A model generated the notes under the pieces. It was not told the DNA's origin, ran no database searches, and saw only the letters and a list, made by a program, of their open reading frames with translations. A stretch of DNA of 58,606 nucleotides from a virus: positions 1 to 58,606 of IMG/VR virus record IMGVR_UViG_3300026528_000001. The stretch is one strand, 5' to 3'. The translations under genes and the position numbers were made by a program. Each line of letters begins with the position of its first letter. Position 1 is the stretch's first letter. This document shows, in pieces, positions 38,706 to 47,500 of the stretch.

Positions 38706-40100
38706 ATGATGAAACGTCCCGCCCTGGTCCTGACGCTAGTCTTTCTCCTTTGCTGCCAGCGACCGCTTTTCGGCAGGGAACGCCTCCAAGGATGGTGTCA
38801 GGACGGGGCGGGCGTGGTCACGGTTTCTGGGACCACCGCGACCATCACCCCGGGGACCGCCAACCGGGCGATGGTCAGCTACCCCTCCTGCACGGTGACG
38901 GTTTACCTCACCGGCACCACTACTCTCGCCAGCCTGTACTCCGACAATTCCGGCACGGTAAAATCCAATCCCTTCACCGCCGCCAACACGGGCCAATTCT
39001 TCTTTTACGCTGATTCAGGCCGCTATGATGTCCGTCTCTCTGGCGGGGGTATCTCGACTCCCTTCACTCTCTCTGACTTCTCCCTCTGGGACACGGGCAC
39101 ACTCGGGGCTTCTGGCACAGTCCTCCGTAGCAACGGCTCGAATCCCGTGTGGGCTACGCTCGGTTCTTCCGACCTTCCCACGCTCCAGGCATTGAGTGGC
39201 ACCCTCACGGCCGCCAAGGGCGGGACGGGCCAGAGTTCATTCGTGAAAGGGACCTTGCTGGTCGCTTCTGCCGGGACGACTCTCGGCAAGCTGGCGGTAG
39301 GGACAAATACCCAGGTTCTTACTGCCGACAGCACTCAAACCCTGGGAGTGAAGTGGGCCGCACCCGCAGTCACGGCGCACAATATTCTTTCGGCTTCACA
39401 TGGAGACAGTCTGGCAGGAACGGTAGTGCGCGGCGACATCATCGTTGGGAACTCGACTCCCGCGTGGTCCCGGCTTGCCATCGGGGCAAACAACCGAGTG
39501 CTCAGAAGTAACGGCACGGATGCATCCTGGGCGCAGGTGGCTCTGGCTACCGATGTGAGCGGGGTTTTGCCTGTGGCAAACGGCGGGACCGGGACGGCCT
39601 ACTTCACCGTGGCTGGTCCCACCACAGCTCGTACTCTGACTTTTCCTGACGCTAACGCGACGGTGCTCACGACTAATGCCGCAGTGACCGCCGCACAGGG
39701 AGGCACAGGGCAATCTTCATTCACTAAGGGTGATGTGACGGTAGCATCGGGCTCCACGACGCTCGTGAAGCTCCCGGTGGGTTCGGACAACCAGTTGCTC
39801 ACAGCGGATAGCTCTCAGACCAGTGGCCTTAAGTACGGGTGGAAGCATCTGACGGCGACCGCCACGTTAGACTTTCCAAGCACCAATGCTCAATTGTCGG
39901 CGGATCTCACCATCGCGGTGACAGGGGCCGCCGTGGGAAATCCAGTCATACTCGGCACACCCGCAGCTCCAGATGCAAACAGTGCGTACACCGCCTTCAT
40001 AAGCGCGAGCGGAGTTTGCACGGTACGCTTTCATAACTACAGTTCAGGGGCGATCAACCCGGCTTCTGGAAGTTTCACGGTTATTGTTGTTGTTCCTTAG
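38706..40100 (+). CDS. Tail-fibre-like protein with signal peptide (464 residues)
   Basis: The body has the classic fibre repeats: AAKGGTGQSSFVKG, VANGGTGTAYFTVAGPTTAR and AAQGGTGQSSFTKG, spaced by beta segments, and a C-terminal module (AYTAFISASGVCTVRFHN) like those ending prophage fibres. The N-terminus MMKRPALVLTLVFLLCCQRP is a signal peptide, possibly with a lipobox-type Cys. Its last 20 bases overlap antisense HNH gene 2. Confidence 0.75.
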   Translation: MMKRPALVLTLVFLLCCQRPLFGRERLQGWCQDGAGVVTVSGTTATITPGTANRAMVSYPSCTVTVYLTGTTTLASLYSDNSGTVKSNPFTAANTGQFFFYADSGRYDVRLSGGGISTPFTLSDFSLWDTGTLGASGTVLRSNGSNPVWATLGSSDLPTLQALSGTLTAAKGGTGQSSFVKGTLLVASAGTTLGKLAVGTNTQVLTADSTQTLGVKWAAPAVTAHNILSASHGDSLAGTVVRGDIIVGNSTPAWSRLAIGANNRVLRSNGTDASWAQVALATDVSGVLPVANGGTGTAYFTVAGPTTARTLTFPDANATVLTTNAAVTAAQGGTGQSSFTKGDVTVASGSTTLVKLPVGSDNQLLTADSSQTSGLKYGWKHLTATATLDFPSTNAQLSADLTIAVTGAAVGNPVILGTPAAPDANSAYTAFISASGVCTVRFHNYSSGAINPASGSFTVIVVVP

Positions 40101-40722
40101 AGCGGTGATGCAGAACTCGAATTGGGACAGAAAGCGTTTTCTCTATCGGCCAACCGAGTTTTTGGATGCGGGCAGACAGTGTGCTGCCACTAGTGCCGAT
40201 TTCTTCCGCCCATTGGGAAACGCACATGGTTTTATTACCGTAGGTCCACTTTACGTTGGATCTCTGGTTTCGCGCTTGTTCCTTTCTGGTTGCCCAGATG
40301 CAATTTTCTTTGGAGTATGGGCCATGGTTGTCCTTGCGCTCAATTGTGTGTTTTGGGCTCGGACGTGGTCCTATGTCACGGAGAAAGTTTTCAAAGGATT
40401 CGTACCATTCGTAAGACATGATGATCCCGCGTCCGCCATAGTCCTTAAAGGCACGATTGTTGCTGTTGTAGCACCGGCCGCGTATCGATGCCCAAATGTT
40501 GTATTCGACAGTCTTTCTCAGGCCGTGGGTTTTGCGCAGACCTGTTTTCAAATGGCAGCCGCAAGAGCCAGAGTTGCCGCTTCTAAGATTGCTTGTCGGG
40601 ACTGTGGTAACTGTGCCGCAGTCACAGCGGCATTCCCAATAGCGTATCCACTTTCTGCTTTCCTTGTAACGGATCACTGTAAGTTTTCTGAAGCGCTGTC
40701 CGGTGAGATCGAGAACTGGCAT
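40081..40722 (-). CDS. HNH homing-type endonuclease 2
   Basis: A 213-residue paralogue of 28485-29150: FRKLTVIRYKESRKWIRYWE, zinc cysteines in CRCDCGTV and CGCHL, RCYNSNNRAFKDYGGRG, and the HNH core HTIERKDNHGPYSKENCIWA. A C-terminal helix-turn-helix-like end (EEIGTSGSTLSARIQKLGW) follows. The ATG at 40722 has GGAGAG upstream. It is antisense in the structural block and lies between a fibre gene and a structural gene whose start is hard to find. Confidence 0.87.
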   Translation of the reverse strand: MPVLDLTGQRFRKLTVIRYKESRKWIRYWECRCDCGTVTTVPTSNLRSGNSGSCGCHLKTGLRKTHGLRKTVEYNIWASIRGRCYNSNNRAFKDYGGRGIIMSYEWYESFENFLRDIGPRPSPKHTIERKDNHGPYSKENCIWATRKEQARNQRSNVKWTYGNKTMCVSQWAEEIGTSGSTLSARIQKLGWPIEKTLSVPIRVLHHRSKEQQQ

Positions 40723-40755
40723 GGCTTCTCTCCAGGTGAGAAGTTGTGTCGGCAA

Positions 40756-40791
40756 GGTCTGCCCGGAGGTTACGAGCCTCTTGGGCAGACC
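40756..40791. other. Strong hairpin upstream of HNH gene 2
   Basis: GGTCTGCCC and GGGCAGACC form a perfect 9-bp stem; GAGG and CCTC in the loop can extend it. It occupies the same relative place as the hairpin upstream of HNH gene 1, but its sequence differs. Confidence 0.5.
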
Positions 40792-40819
40792 GCTTGACTA
40801 TATCATTTGGTATTTGGTT

Positions 40820-41197
40820 TTGGCGACGATTCTTACTGACTCAGGAAAGACGATTTTGGTTAATTGCCTTGCTGATATTGGTTCGATTCCTGTGTATCTT
40901 GCGGGTGGGACAGGTGCCGGATCCGCTGCGGTCACGGATACGACTCTGTTTTCGGAGACCGGAGCACGGGTCCAGTGTCAGGTTTCGATAGTCACCACAA
41001 CAACCGCGAATGACACATGTAGATTTGTCGGAACTATTACCAACTATGGGGCCATCGAGACAATTACGAATGTCGGCCTTTTTGACGCGGCCTCCTCGGG
41101 CAACCTCCTGTGCAAGGCCGATGGTGTGGGCCAGGCCCTGGACACCAACGAGGGCCTGGAGATAATCTGGGACATCAAGATCACGGGGCAATGCTAG
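40820..41197 (+). CDS. Structural-type protein with unclear start (125 residues from TTG)
   Basis: LATILTDSGKTILVNCLADI, then TLFSETGARVQCQVSIVTTT and YGAIETITNVGLFDA, is a beta-rich phage structural family. No ATG or GTG with a ribosome binding site is found near its start; TTG 40820 is the best guess. The HNH gene just upstream may have displaced the original translation signals. Confidence 0.55.
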   Translation: MATILTDSGKTILVNCLADIGSIPVYLAGGTGAGSAAVTDTTLFSETGARVQCQVSIVTTTTANDTCRFVGTITNYGAIETITNVGLFDAASSGNLLCKADGVGQALDTNEGLEIIWDIKITGQC

Positions 41198-41689
41198 ATG
41201 GCGAGCGGCGCGCTTTACCCAAGCAGCATAGTCTACGTCACAAGCGGCCTCGTGGGCCCTGCCGTCCACGTCGGCGCGGCTTCCACCGGCCTCAGGCGCA
41301 CCCGCGGCATTCAAGTGGTGGCTGCGGCCGACCTCAGTGCGAACGCTGATGTGGAAATGACCTTCGACATGCCACCCGCTCTTCCCTCGGGCACGGGCAA
41401 ACTTATTCTCTTAGGCCGTACGGTGGGCACGGGCAACGCGATAATCCTGGTCAGTTGGGTTTCGGTGGCCATCGGGGAGGACCCATCCGCCGCCACGTTA
41501 CTCAGCGAAGGGAACCAGACTCTCACGGTTGTCGGCGGGGACTCGGACAAGTTCCTGCGGCTCAAGACGACTCTGGACGCAGACACTCTGACTGCGGATG
41601 AGATTGTCTGCATGCGGCTACGGTTCGTCCAGGCGAGTTACACGCTGAACCAGCCTCTCACCGTGGCTCCAAGCATGAGGTGGGAATAA
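41198..41689 (+). CDS. Structural-type protein (163 residues)
   Basis: A beta-rich protein (GPAVHVGAASTGLRRTRGIQ; GKLILLGRTVGTGNAIILVS; CMRLRFVQASYTLNQPLTV) with no membrane segment. ATG follows the stop of the previous gene directly. Probably a virion protein of the tail or baseplate; no family name recognised. Confidence 0.58.
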   Translation: MASGALYPSSIVYVTSGLVGPAVHVGAASTGLRRTRGIQVVAAADLSANADVEMTFDMPPALPSGTGKLILLGRTVGTGNAIILVSWVSVAIGEDPSAATLLSEGNQTLTVVGGDSDKFLRLKTTLDADTLTADEIVCMRLRFVQASYTLNQPLTVAPSMRWE

Positions 41690-41697
41690 GGGGAGCT

Positions 41698-42582
41698 ATG
41701 TCTCGTCTCTTTGTTGCAGCCAACTCTGACAAAATCGTCCTTCCCAATACCGCCTGGGCTTCCCGTTTTTCCTTCTCCGCCTGGATCTACCCCGTCAGTC
41801 AACCGGCGGTCAGCTCTGGCCTCACAATTCTTTCAAACGCCACCGGCAGCACCAACCTCACTGGTTACCGCTTCGCTTATGAGAACGACGGGTCGATCTT
41901 TCCCAAGCTGACGGCCTACTGGACGCTCGCGTTTGGATTGGCGACCAAGTACACCCACAGCGTCCTCCTGACTCTCAACGAGTGGCATCATCTGGTCTGG
42001 ACTTATACCGGTGCTGCGGCGGTCTGCTACGTGGATGGGGCCGCGAATGTTCCGGTTCTCGAGCTCAACAACCCCGGGGTGAATGTGGCGGCCTTTGGTG
42101 CCAACCGCATCGGCTGCTGGTTCGGCATCAGTAATGTGGATCTCTGGTTCTGGGACGGGCGCATCGGGGAGGTGGCATTCCTGGGAGACAACTGCAATCC
42201 CGTCCTGTCCGCGGGCGAGGTTTTGAATCTCTACCGCGGCGCCTACCTGTGCGAATTGCGCCCCACGGGGCCGACGAACCATTACGAAGGGATCTGGATG
42301 CTGGAGGGGCTTTTTGACCCGGAGCCGGACTGGTCCGGGCACAGGCGGCACTCCATCTCCATCAGTGGGACCAGCAGGGCGGCCAATCCTCCCACCGCCT
42401 GGTATCCGCCACTCATTCCCAGTTACCCTCTCGACATCTCCGGCGGCAGCGGCTCCCTCGGACTTTCCATGTCCGTTCTGGTGCAGCCTGCCGCCTACCA
42501 GACCTTTGTCCCGGCGCCCGGTCCGTGCGTGGGCGAGACCGGGGATGCCTCGCGCCCGCCTGACCCTGAGACTGGAGCCTGA
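41698..42582 (+). CDS. LamG/concanavalin-like protein (294 residues)
   Basis: WASRFSFSAWIYPVSQP, LLTLNEWHHLVWTYTGAAA and VDLWFWDGRIGEVAFLGD are the hallmarks of LamG-type lectin domains, about residues 15-200. The C-terminal part is Pro-rich. It lacks a signal peptide, unlike the LamG protein at 31444. Likely a receptor- or sugar-binding virion protein. The ATG follows AAGGGGAG. Confidence 0.7.
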   Translation: MSRLFVAANSDKIVLPNTAWASRFSFSAWIYPVSQPAVSSGLTILSNATGSTNLTGYRFAYENDGSIFPKLTAYWTLAFGLATKYTHSVLLTLNEWHHLVWTYTGAAAVCYVDGAANVPVLELNNPGVNVAAFGANRIGCWFGISNVDLWFWDGRIGEVAFLGDNCNPVLSAGEVLNLYRGAYLCELRPTGPTNHYEGIWMLEGLFDPEPDWSGHRRHSISISGTSRAANPPTAWYPPLIPSYPLDISGGSGSLGLSMSVLVQPAAYQTFVPAPGPCVGETGDASRPPDPETGA

Positions 42583-42586
42583 TGAA

Positions 42587-43180
42587 ATGAGAGACCTGAG
42601 CTACATCCGTTCCTGGTTTGCCGACAATAACCCGTCCGGTTTCTACCATAAGGCAGTCATCACCACAGGCGATCCCCGGACCGTCAATGACCGCGCCCCA
42701 CGCAATCCCTTGGGGATTCTGTATCGGCATTGGGATGGGAACATCTACCGCTACGTGAAGTTCGACTGGGGGACGGATCAGGTTACCGCATTGGCTGGTG
42801 GTTGCGTCCACTGGAAGCAGCTAAATTACGCGAACGGGCTGTTCACGGTGACAAGCGACATTTCTGACAGTATGGATATCTACCAAGGCGTCGGTATTCC
42901 TATGGACGTCGCCGGGTTCCTCGGCTGTGTGGTGACCAATGGCCGCTATTGCTGGGTACAGGTTGGCGGTGCTGGCATGGTTCTCGCTAACTCATCGGAT
43001 GAGCCGAGCGGCACGGGAGTACTCTTCGACGGAGGTAGTAACGACCTCACGGTGAGCGCATGGACCAGCAGTCACGGACTCGTCGTGGCTCAGTCCATAC
43101 AAGCCATCCCGGTGTGGACGGGCGACCCTAGCGTGATACAAAACCCGATTCAGGCTCGCATCCTGATAGTGCCCGCATGA
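42587..43180 (+). CDS. Structural-type protein (197 residues)
   Basis: Aromatic beta-rich sequence (YRHWDGNIYRYVKFDWGTDQ; FLGCVVTNGRYCWVQVGGAG), typical of phage head or tail proteins. The ATG overlaps the region just after the previous stop, and a longer upstream frame would overlap the LamG gene. The exact role is unknown. Confidence 0.6.
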   Translation: MRDLSYIRSWFADNNPSGFYHKAVITTGDPRTVNDRAPRNPLGILYRHWDGNIYRYVKFDWGTDQVTALAGGCVHWKQLNYANGLFTVTSDISDSMDIYQGVGIPMDVAGFLGCVVTNGRYCWVQVGGAGMVLANSSDEPSGTGVLFDGGSNDLTVSAWTSSHGLVVAQSIQAIPVWTGDPSVIQNPIQARILIVPA

Positions 43181-44571
43181 GCTACACCCACACCACGCTC
43201 GGAACACTCAAGAGCCAGCTCGCTTCCCGGCTGGGAGACTCAGGAAAAGTTTTTTGGCCCGACGCGGAGCTAGGCCGCTACCTCACGGAGGCCTTGCGCA
43301 CCTGGGGGTCACTCTCGGCCTTCTGGCGCGAGAGGGGAACCTTCGCTACCGCCGCCCCCACTGCCTTCTATTCTCTCCAGACACAGGTTTCGGGCCTCTT
43401 GGGGTACACGGTCACAGACAGGTCTGTCATCTCGGACCTGCTCGACCACCTGATGGAGCCGCCCATCACTGATTGGGCTGTCTACCCAGGAACGGAGATG
43501 TTTACCCTAGACGACCTGACCCGCGCGGTGGAGAGACGGCGTGATCAGTTTCTCGCGGAGACAGGAGTGGTCCTCACACGGCATGATGTTTCCATCACCC
43601 CAGCGGGCCGCGTCAGTCTCCCGGACACCGTTATCGACGTCCGCCGCCTGGTGTGGCGCTCTGCCGCCGGTGTCAACTCTCACCTGTGGCGGGAGGACGA
43701 ATGGGCATTGACTGCGGCTACGCGAGGGCTTTGGGCGGTCAATCCGGGTACTCCCGCCGCTTACTCCGTGATGGCGACCCAGCCGGTTCAGGTCCAGTTG
43801 GCTCCTGTTCCAATGGATGCAGGGACTTTGGATCTCATCTCTGTCTCCACTGGCGCAGACCTCGATCCAGCCACGTCTGCCACGGTTCTCGGGATTCCTG
43901 ACGATTTGGCTTGGGTGGTGAAGTGTGGCGCGCTCGCGGACTTATTAGGGAGAGATGGTCCTGCGTCAGACCCTGTCCGGTCGGTATTTGCCGAGTCCCG
44001 CTACCAGCAGGGAGTCCAGATTGCTCGTATGCTGGCGAGTGTGGTGATGGCCGAGATTAACGGAGTCCCACTGGTGAGCGACTCGCTCCAGAGTTTGGAC
44101 TCGGCGCGAGTGAACTGGCAGAACACCACCGCCACCACTCCAACCACGGTGGCGTTAGCTGGACTTAATCTTCTGGCGCTTCATCCGACTCCCGATGCAG
44201 CCTATGGGGTGACTCTGGATGTGGTGAGGAATGCGCCTGTCCCTGTGGCGGACACAGACTATGTGGAGGTGGGCCGGGAGCAACTGGACGCTATCCTGGA
44301 CTACGCCGCGCACTTGGCTAGTTTCAAGATGGGAGGTCAGGAGTTCGACGTGACCATTAGGGAGGCGGACAACTTCCTGCGCCAAGCCATGACGTACAAT
44401 GAGCGTCTGGCTGCGGCGGCACGGTACGTGGTTCCTTCCCGCGACCAAGCCAGGGGCGAGGAGAAGCGCCGGCCACGACGGGATTCCGCCCAAGGGTTGG
44501 GGGCGCTGCCGCCAGCCACCCCGAGGACCACCCCGTCGCCTTACCTGCCGGTGGAGTTAGTGGAGAGGTGA
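43177..44571 (+). CDS. Head-tail connector or tail tube-type protein (464 residues)
   Basis: The N-terminus has a helical segment with WPDAELGRYLTEALRTWGSL, as in phage adaptor proteins. The middle is beta-rich, and a late helix contains EVGREQLDAILDYAAHLASF, ending in a Pro/Arg-rich tail. It precedes the largest tail gene, consistent with a connector or tubular A-like role, but no specific family could be fixed. Confidence 0.55.
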   Translation: MSYTHTTLGTLKSQLASRLGDSGKVFWPDAELGRYLTEALRTWGSLSAFWRERGTFATAAPTAFYSLQTQVSGLLGYTVTDRSVISDLLDHLMEPPITDWAVYPGTEMFTLDDLTRAVERRRDQFLAETGVVLTRHDVSITPAGRVSLPDTVIDVRRLVWRSAAGVNSHLWREDEWALTAATRGLWAVNPGTPAAYSVMATQPVQVQLAPVPMDAGTLDLISVSTGADLDPATSATVLGIPDDLAWVVKCGALADLLGRDGPASDPVRSVFAESRYQQGVQIARMLASVVMAEINGVPLVSDSLQSLDSARVNWQNTTATTPTTVALAGLNLLALHPTPDAAYGVTLDVVRNAPVPVADTDYVEVGREQLDAILDYAAHLASFKMGGQEFDVTIREADNFLRQAMTYNERLAAAARYVVPSRDQARGEEKRRPRRDSAQGLGALPPATPRTTPSPYLPVELVER

Positions 44572-44572
44572 G

Positions 44573-47500
44573 ATGGCCCGCCAGGAGTTCAAACCAGACA
44601 CGCACCGGTTCTTCAGCAAGGGACTTTTCCTCAACGCTCCCGTGGACATGATTCCAGAAGGCGGCTATCCCATACTCAAGAACGTCCGGTCTTACCAGCA
44701 GGGCCGTATCGAGCCGCGTCCCGGCTTCACTGTAGTAAGCCCAACTGCCCCAATGGGAGGCGACGTCGTCTCGGGCCAGTCCCCGGTCCACTCCGCGCGC
44801 CGTTTGCAGGGGTCAGCCACTACATGGGCACGAGTCGTTGGGACCGGGACCCATCTGGCTGTGGGGCAACAGTCATTCGCTGATGTTGACTCTGGCTACT
44901 CGGGGGACCCGCTCTCCCTGGTCCCGGCGGTTCCCCAAGGTTCCCCTTCTCCCTGGGTCTACGTGGGGGATCGTAGCCGGATGAGAAAAGTCTCGGACTC
45001 TGGCACAGTGCGCAAAGTAGGCCTGCCGCCACCAACGGAGCCGCCCACAGTCACACTCGACGCTCCCAACTATGACCTGTTCAACAATACCGAGGCCTTA
45101 ACCGGCTGGGCCAATGCCGGGACCGCCGGGGCGCTCTTTCTGGTCGGCTACCGGGTGTCACAGTCGATCACGGCCATCGCGTTTGACTCTGGCACCACGG
45201 GCTGGGCTTCCATCGGCACTGCCCTCGCCTATCTCGACTCCGCCATTCGTGCCGGGATGCACCTCCAATTGGACCCCGGCGGGACGCATGACGAGTTCGT
45301 GATCGCCGAGTCGGTCCATCCTGCCGTGGCGACTTCCACCATTGCCGGGATTATCTATGACTCCGGCACCACCGGGGCGTGTGTTATTGCCCTGGCGGAT
45401 CCGGGGGATGACTACGTGGTGGACAGTCTCATCAAGATAGACACCGAGGTGGTTAGAGTCGTGAGTGTCACTCCTGGTCCAGATGGGTCCAACAGCTTCC
45501 GGTGTGTCACGACATCGAACCATGTGGTGGGGGAAACGGTCACGGGGATTGGTTCGGTCCGTGCCTATTGCAAGAAGACGCACATTGTGACAGAAACGGT
45601 GCGGGCCAATGCCATTCGCTCCGACATTACCGCAGGCCTGGGGTACGTCCAACTCACTCAGCCGGTGAACCTCAACCGGCACCTGGACGACATCATCCAC
45701 GTCTCGGTCAAGTTCTCGGACATCTCCAAGGTCACGGAAGGGAAGATCCTTTTCGATGTTGACTCGGGCACGAATGATTTCGCCCACAACTTCTACTTTC
45801 TCGCTTTCCATCCGTCTGACCTGGTTCCAGCGGTGGCCGAAGCCAAAACGATAGCGGAAGCCCGCACCAACGCGGTAACCCGCTATGGAGACTCTAAGCC
45901 GCTGCGGGACACCCAGGTAGTAGTAAGTCCCACGGTGCGTCCCGGCAGTCCTGCAGATGTGCGCGGCACACTGGATCCGGTCAGTCCGGGACCATTGCCG
46001 TCCCAGTCGCAGGTGTCGGTGAGCGGCGACCTGGTTCCCAATCCTCGAGTCGTCCCTGGGCCGCCATTCGGCACCATCCGCACTGTCTTGGATCCGGGGT
46101 CCGGCAGGCCTGTGGCCGCCACCACGCCGCGAGCCACGGAGACCTCGAGCGCCTGGTCCGACTTTGCCACCTCGCGCGAGATCGCCCCGGGGTCGGACCA
46201 GTGGCTGGAGCTCAGGTTCACTCTGCGTGACCTCATCCGGGTAGGATCCGACTCCTCGCGCAATCTCGGTAATGTGGCCAAGATACGAATCCAACTCACC
46301 GTCACCGCCACAGTCACGCTCTCGTTCTCCTCTCTCTGGATACTCCGCGGCCCCGGCCCCGAGGTGGGCGACGTGGGCGCCCCCTACGTGTACAGGTACA
46401 GGTGCCGTCACCGTGATACCGGGGTCAGGTCAAACTTTTCTCCAGTTTCTAGAGGCGAGGTGAGTCCTCACCGGACGCCTGTGCTTGTGACTCTCCCCTA
46501 TGTCTCAGACTCAGACGTCTCTCACTTGGACGTGGAACGCTTCGGCGGGGACCTCCTGGGCTGGCGCTACGTGGGCACAGCGGAGAACGTCGTAGGCGGA
46601 TCAGTCCTGCATGACACACTGTCCGATGATGTCGTTGCCGCCAGTGCCTCTGAGGGAAATATGAATTTCCAACTCTGGCCTACGATAGGGACCGCAGTCT
46701 CTGGCACCGCCAACGTGGTGGGTCCCGTGGTTCTAGACTCGGGAACCGGCTTCAACACGGCATGGGCTCCAGGGACGACCATCGAAATCTCGGGCAAGCA
46801 GTACACTATCGACAGGGTAATCTCCACTTCCCGTCTGGAACTGGTGGAGACTGCCCCAACCGCATCGGCTGTGGCATGGTCAGTCCAGGCGCCCGTCATC
46901 CAGGGGCAACCACTCCCGGCACTCTGGGGGCCGCTCGACGGGTTTCTGTTTGGCTGCGGCGACCCCGCTAATCCCGGGACGCTTTACTGTTCAAACGGGA
47001 ACAACCCGGACAGCACCCAGGAGAACCACAAGGTAGAGGTGACTCCGGCCACGGAGCCGCTCCAGAACGGGTGTGTGTACAACGGCCGTGCCTATGTCTG
47101 GTCCACGGAGAGGATGTTCCAAATCCTGCGCGATCCGGTCACCGGACTCCCATTGCTTCCGTTTGAGATCCCGAATGCGCGCGGTCTCTACAGCCGGTGG
47201 GCCTTTGCCGTTGGCCCGTCCATCTACTGGCTGGCCCGGGACGGCATTTACGAGACCCAGGGCGGGGCACCACGCTCCCTGACCGATGCCGCCCTCTATC
47301 CTCTCTTCCCTCATGAGGGCCAGGACGGGCAGGCGGTCAACGGATACTCTCCCCCTGACCTGCCGGTGCGCGCTTCCATCACGGACCAGCCTCCGCGCTT
47401 GCGTCTGGCCTATTACGAGGACTGGTTGTATTTCGACTACAAGGCCAGGGACACCACGCAAGCGACTCTGGCCTACCAGACCGATGCCGGCGCCTGGTAC

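Noticed and set aside
38706-40100. CRISPR-like repetition in the fibre gene
   Set aside because: The repeats (GGTGQSSF) are protein-level fibre motifs with diverged codons and irregular spacing, not direct DNA repeats with spacers.
45158-46411. 417-codon antisense frame opposite the large tail gene
   Set aside because: It is fully nested in a well-supported gene, has low-complexity Arg/Gly content and no family resemblance.
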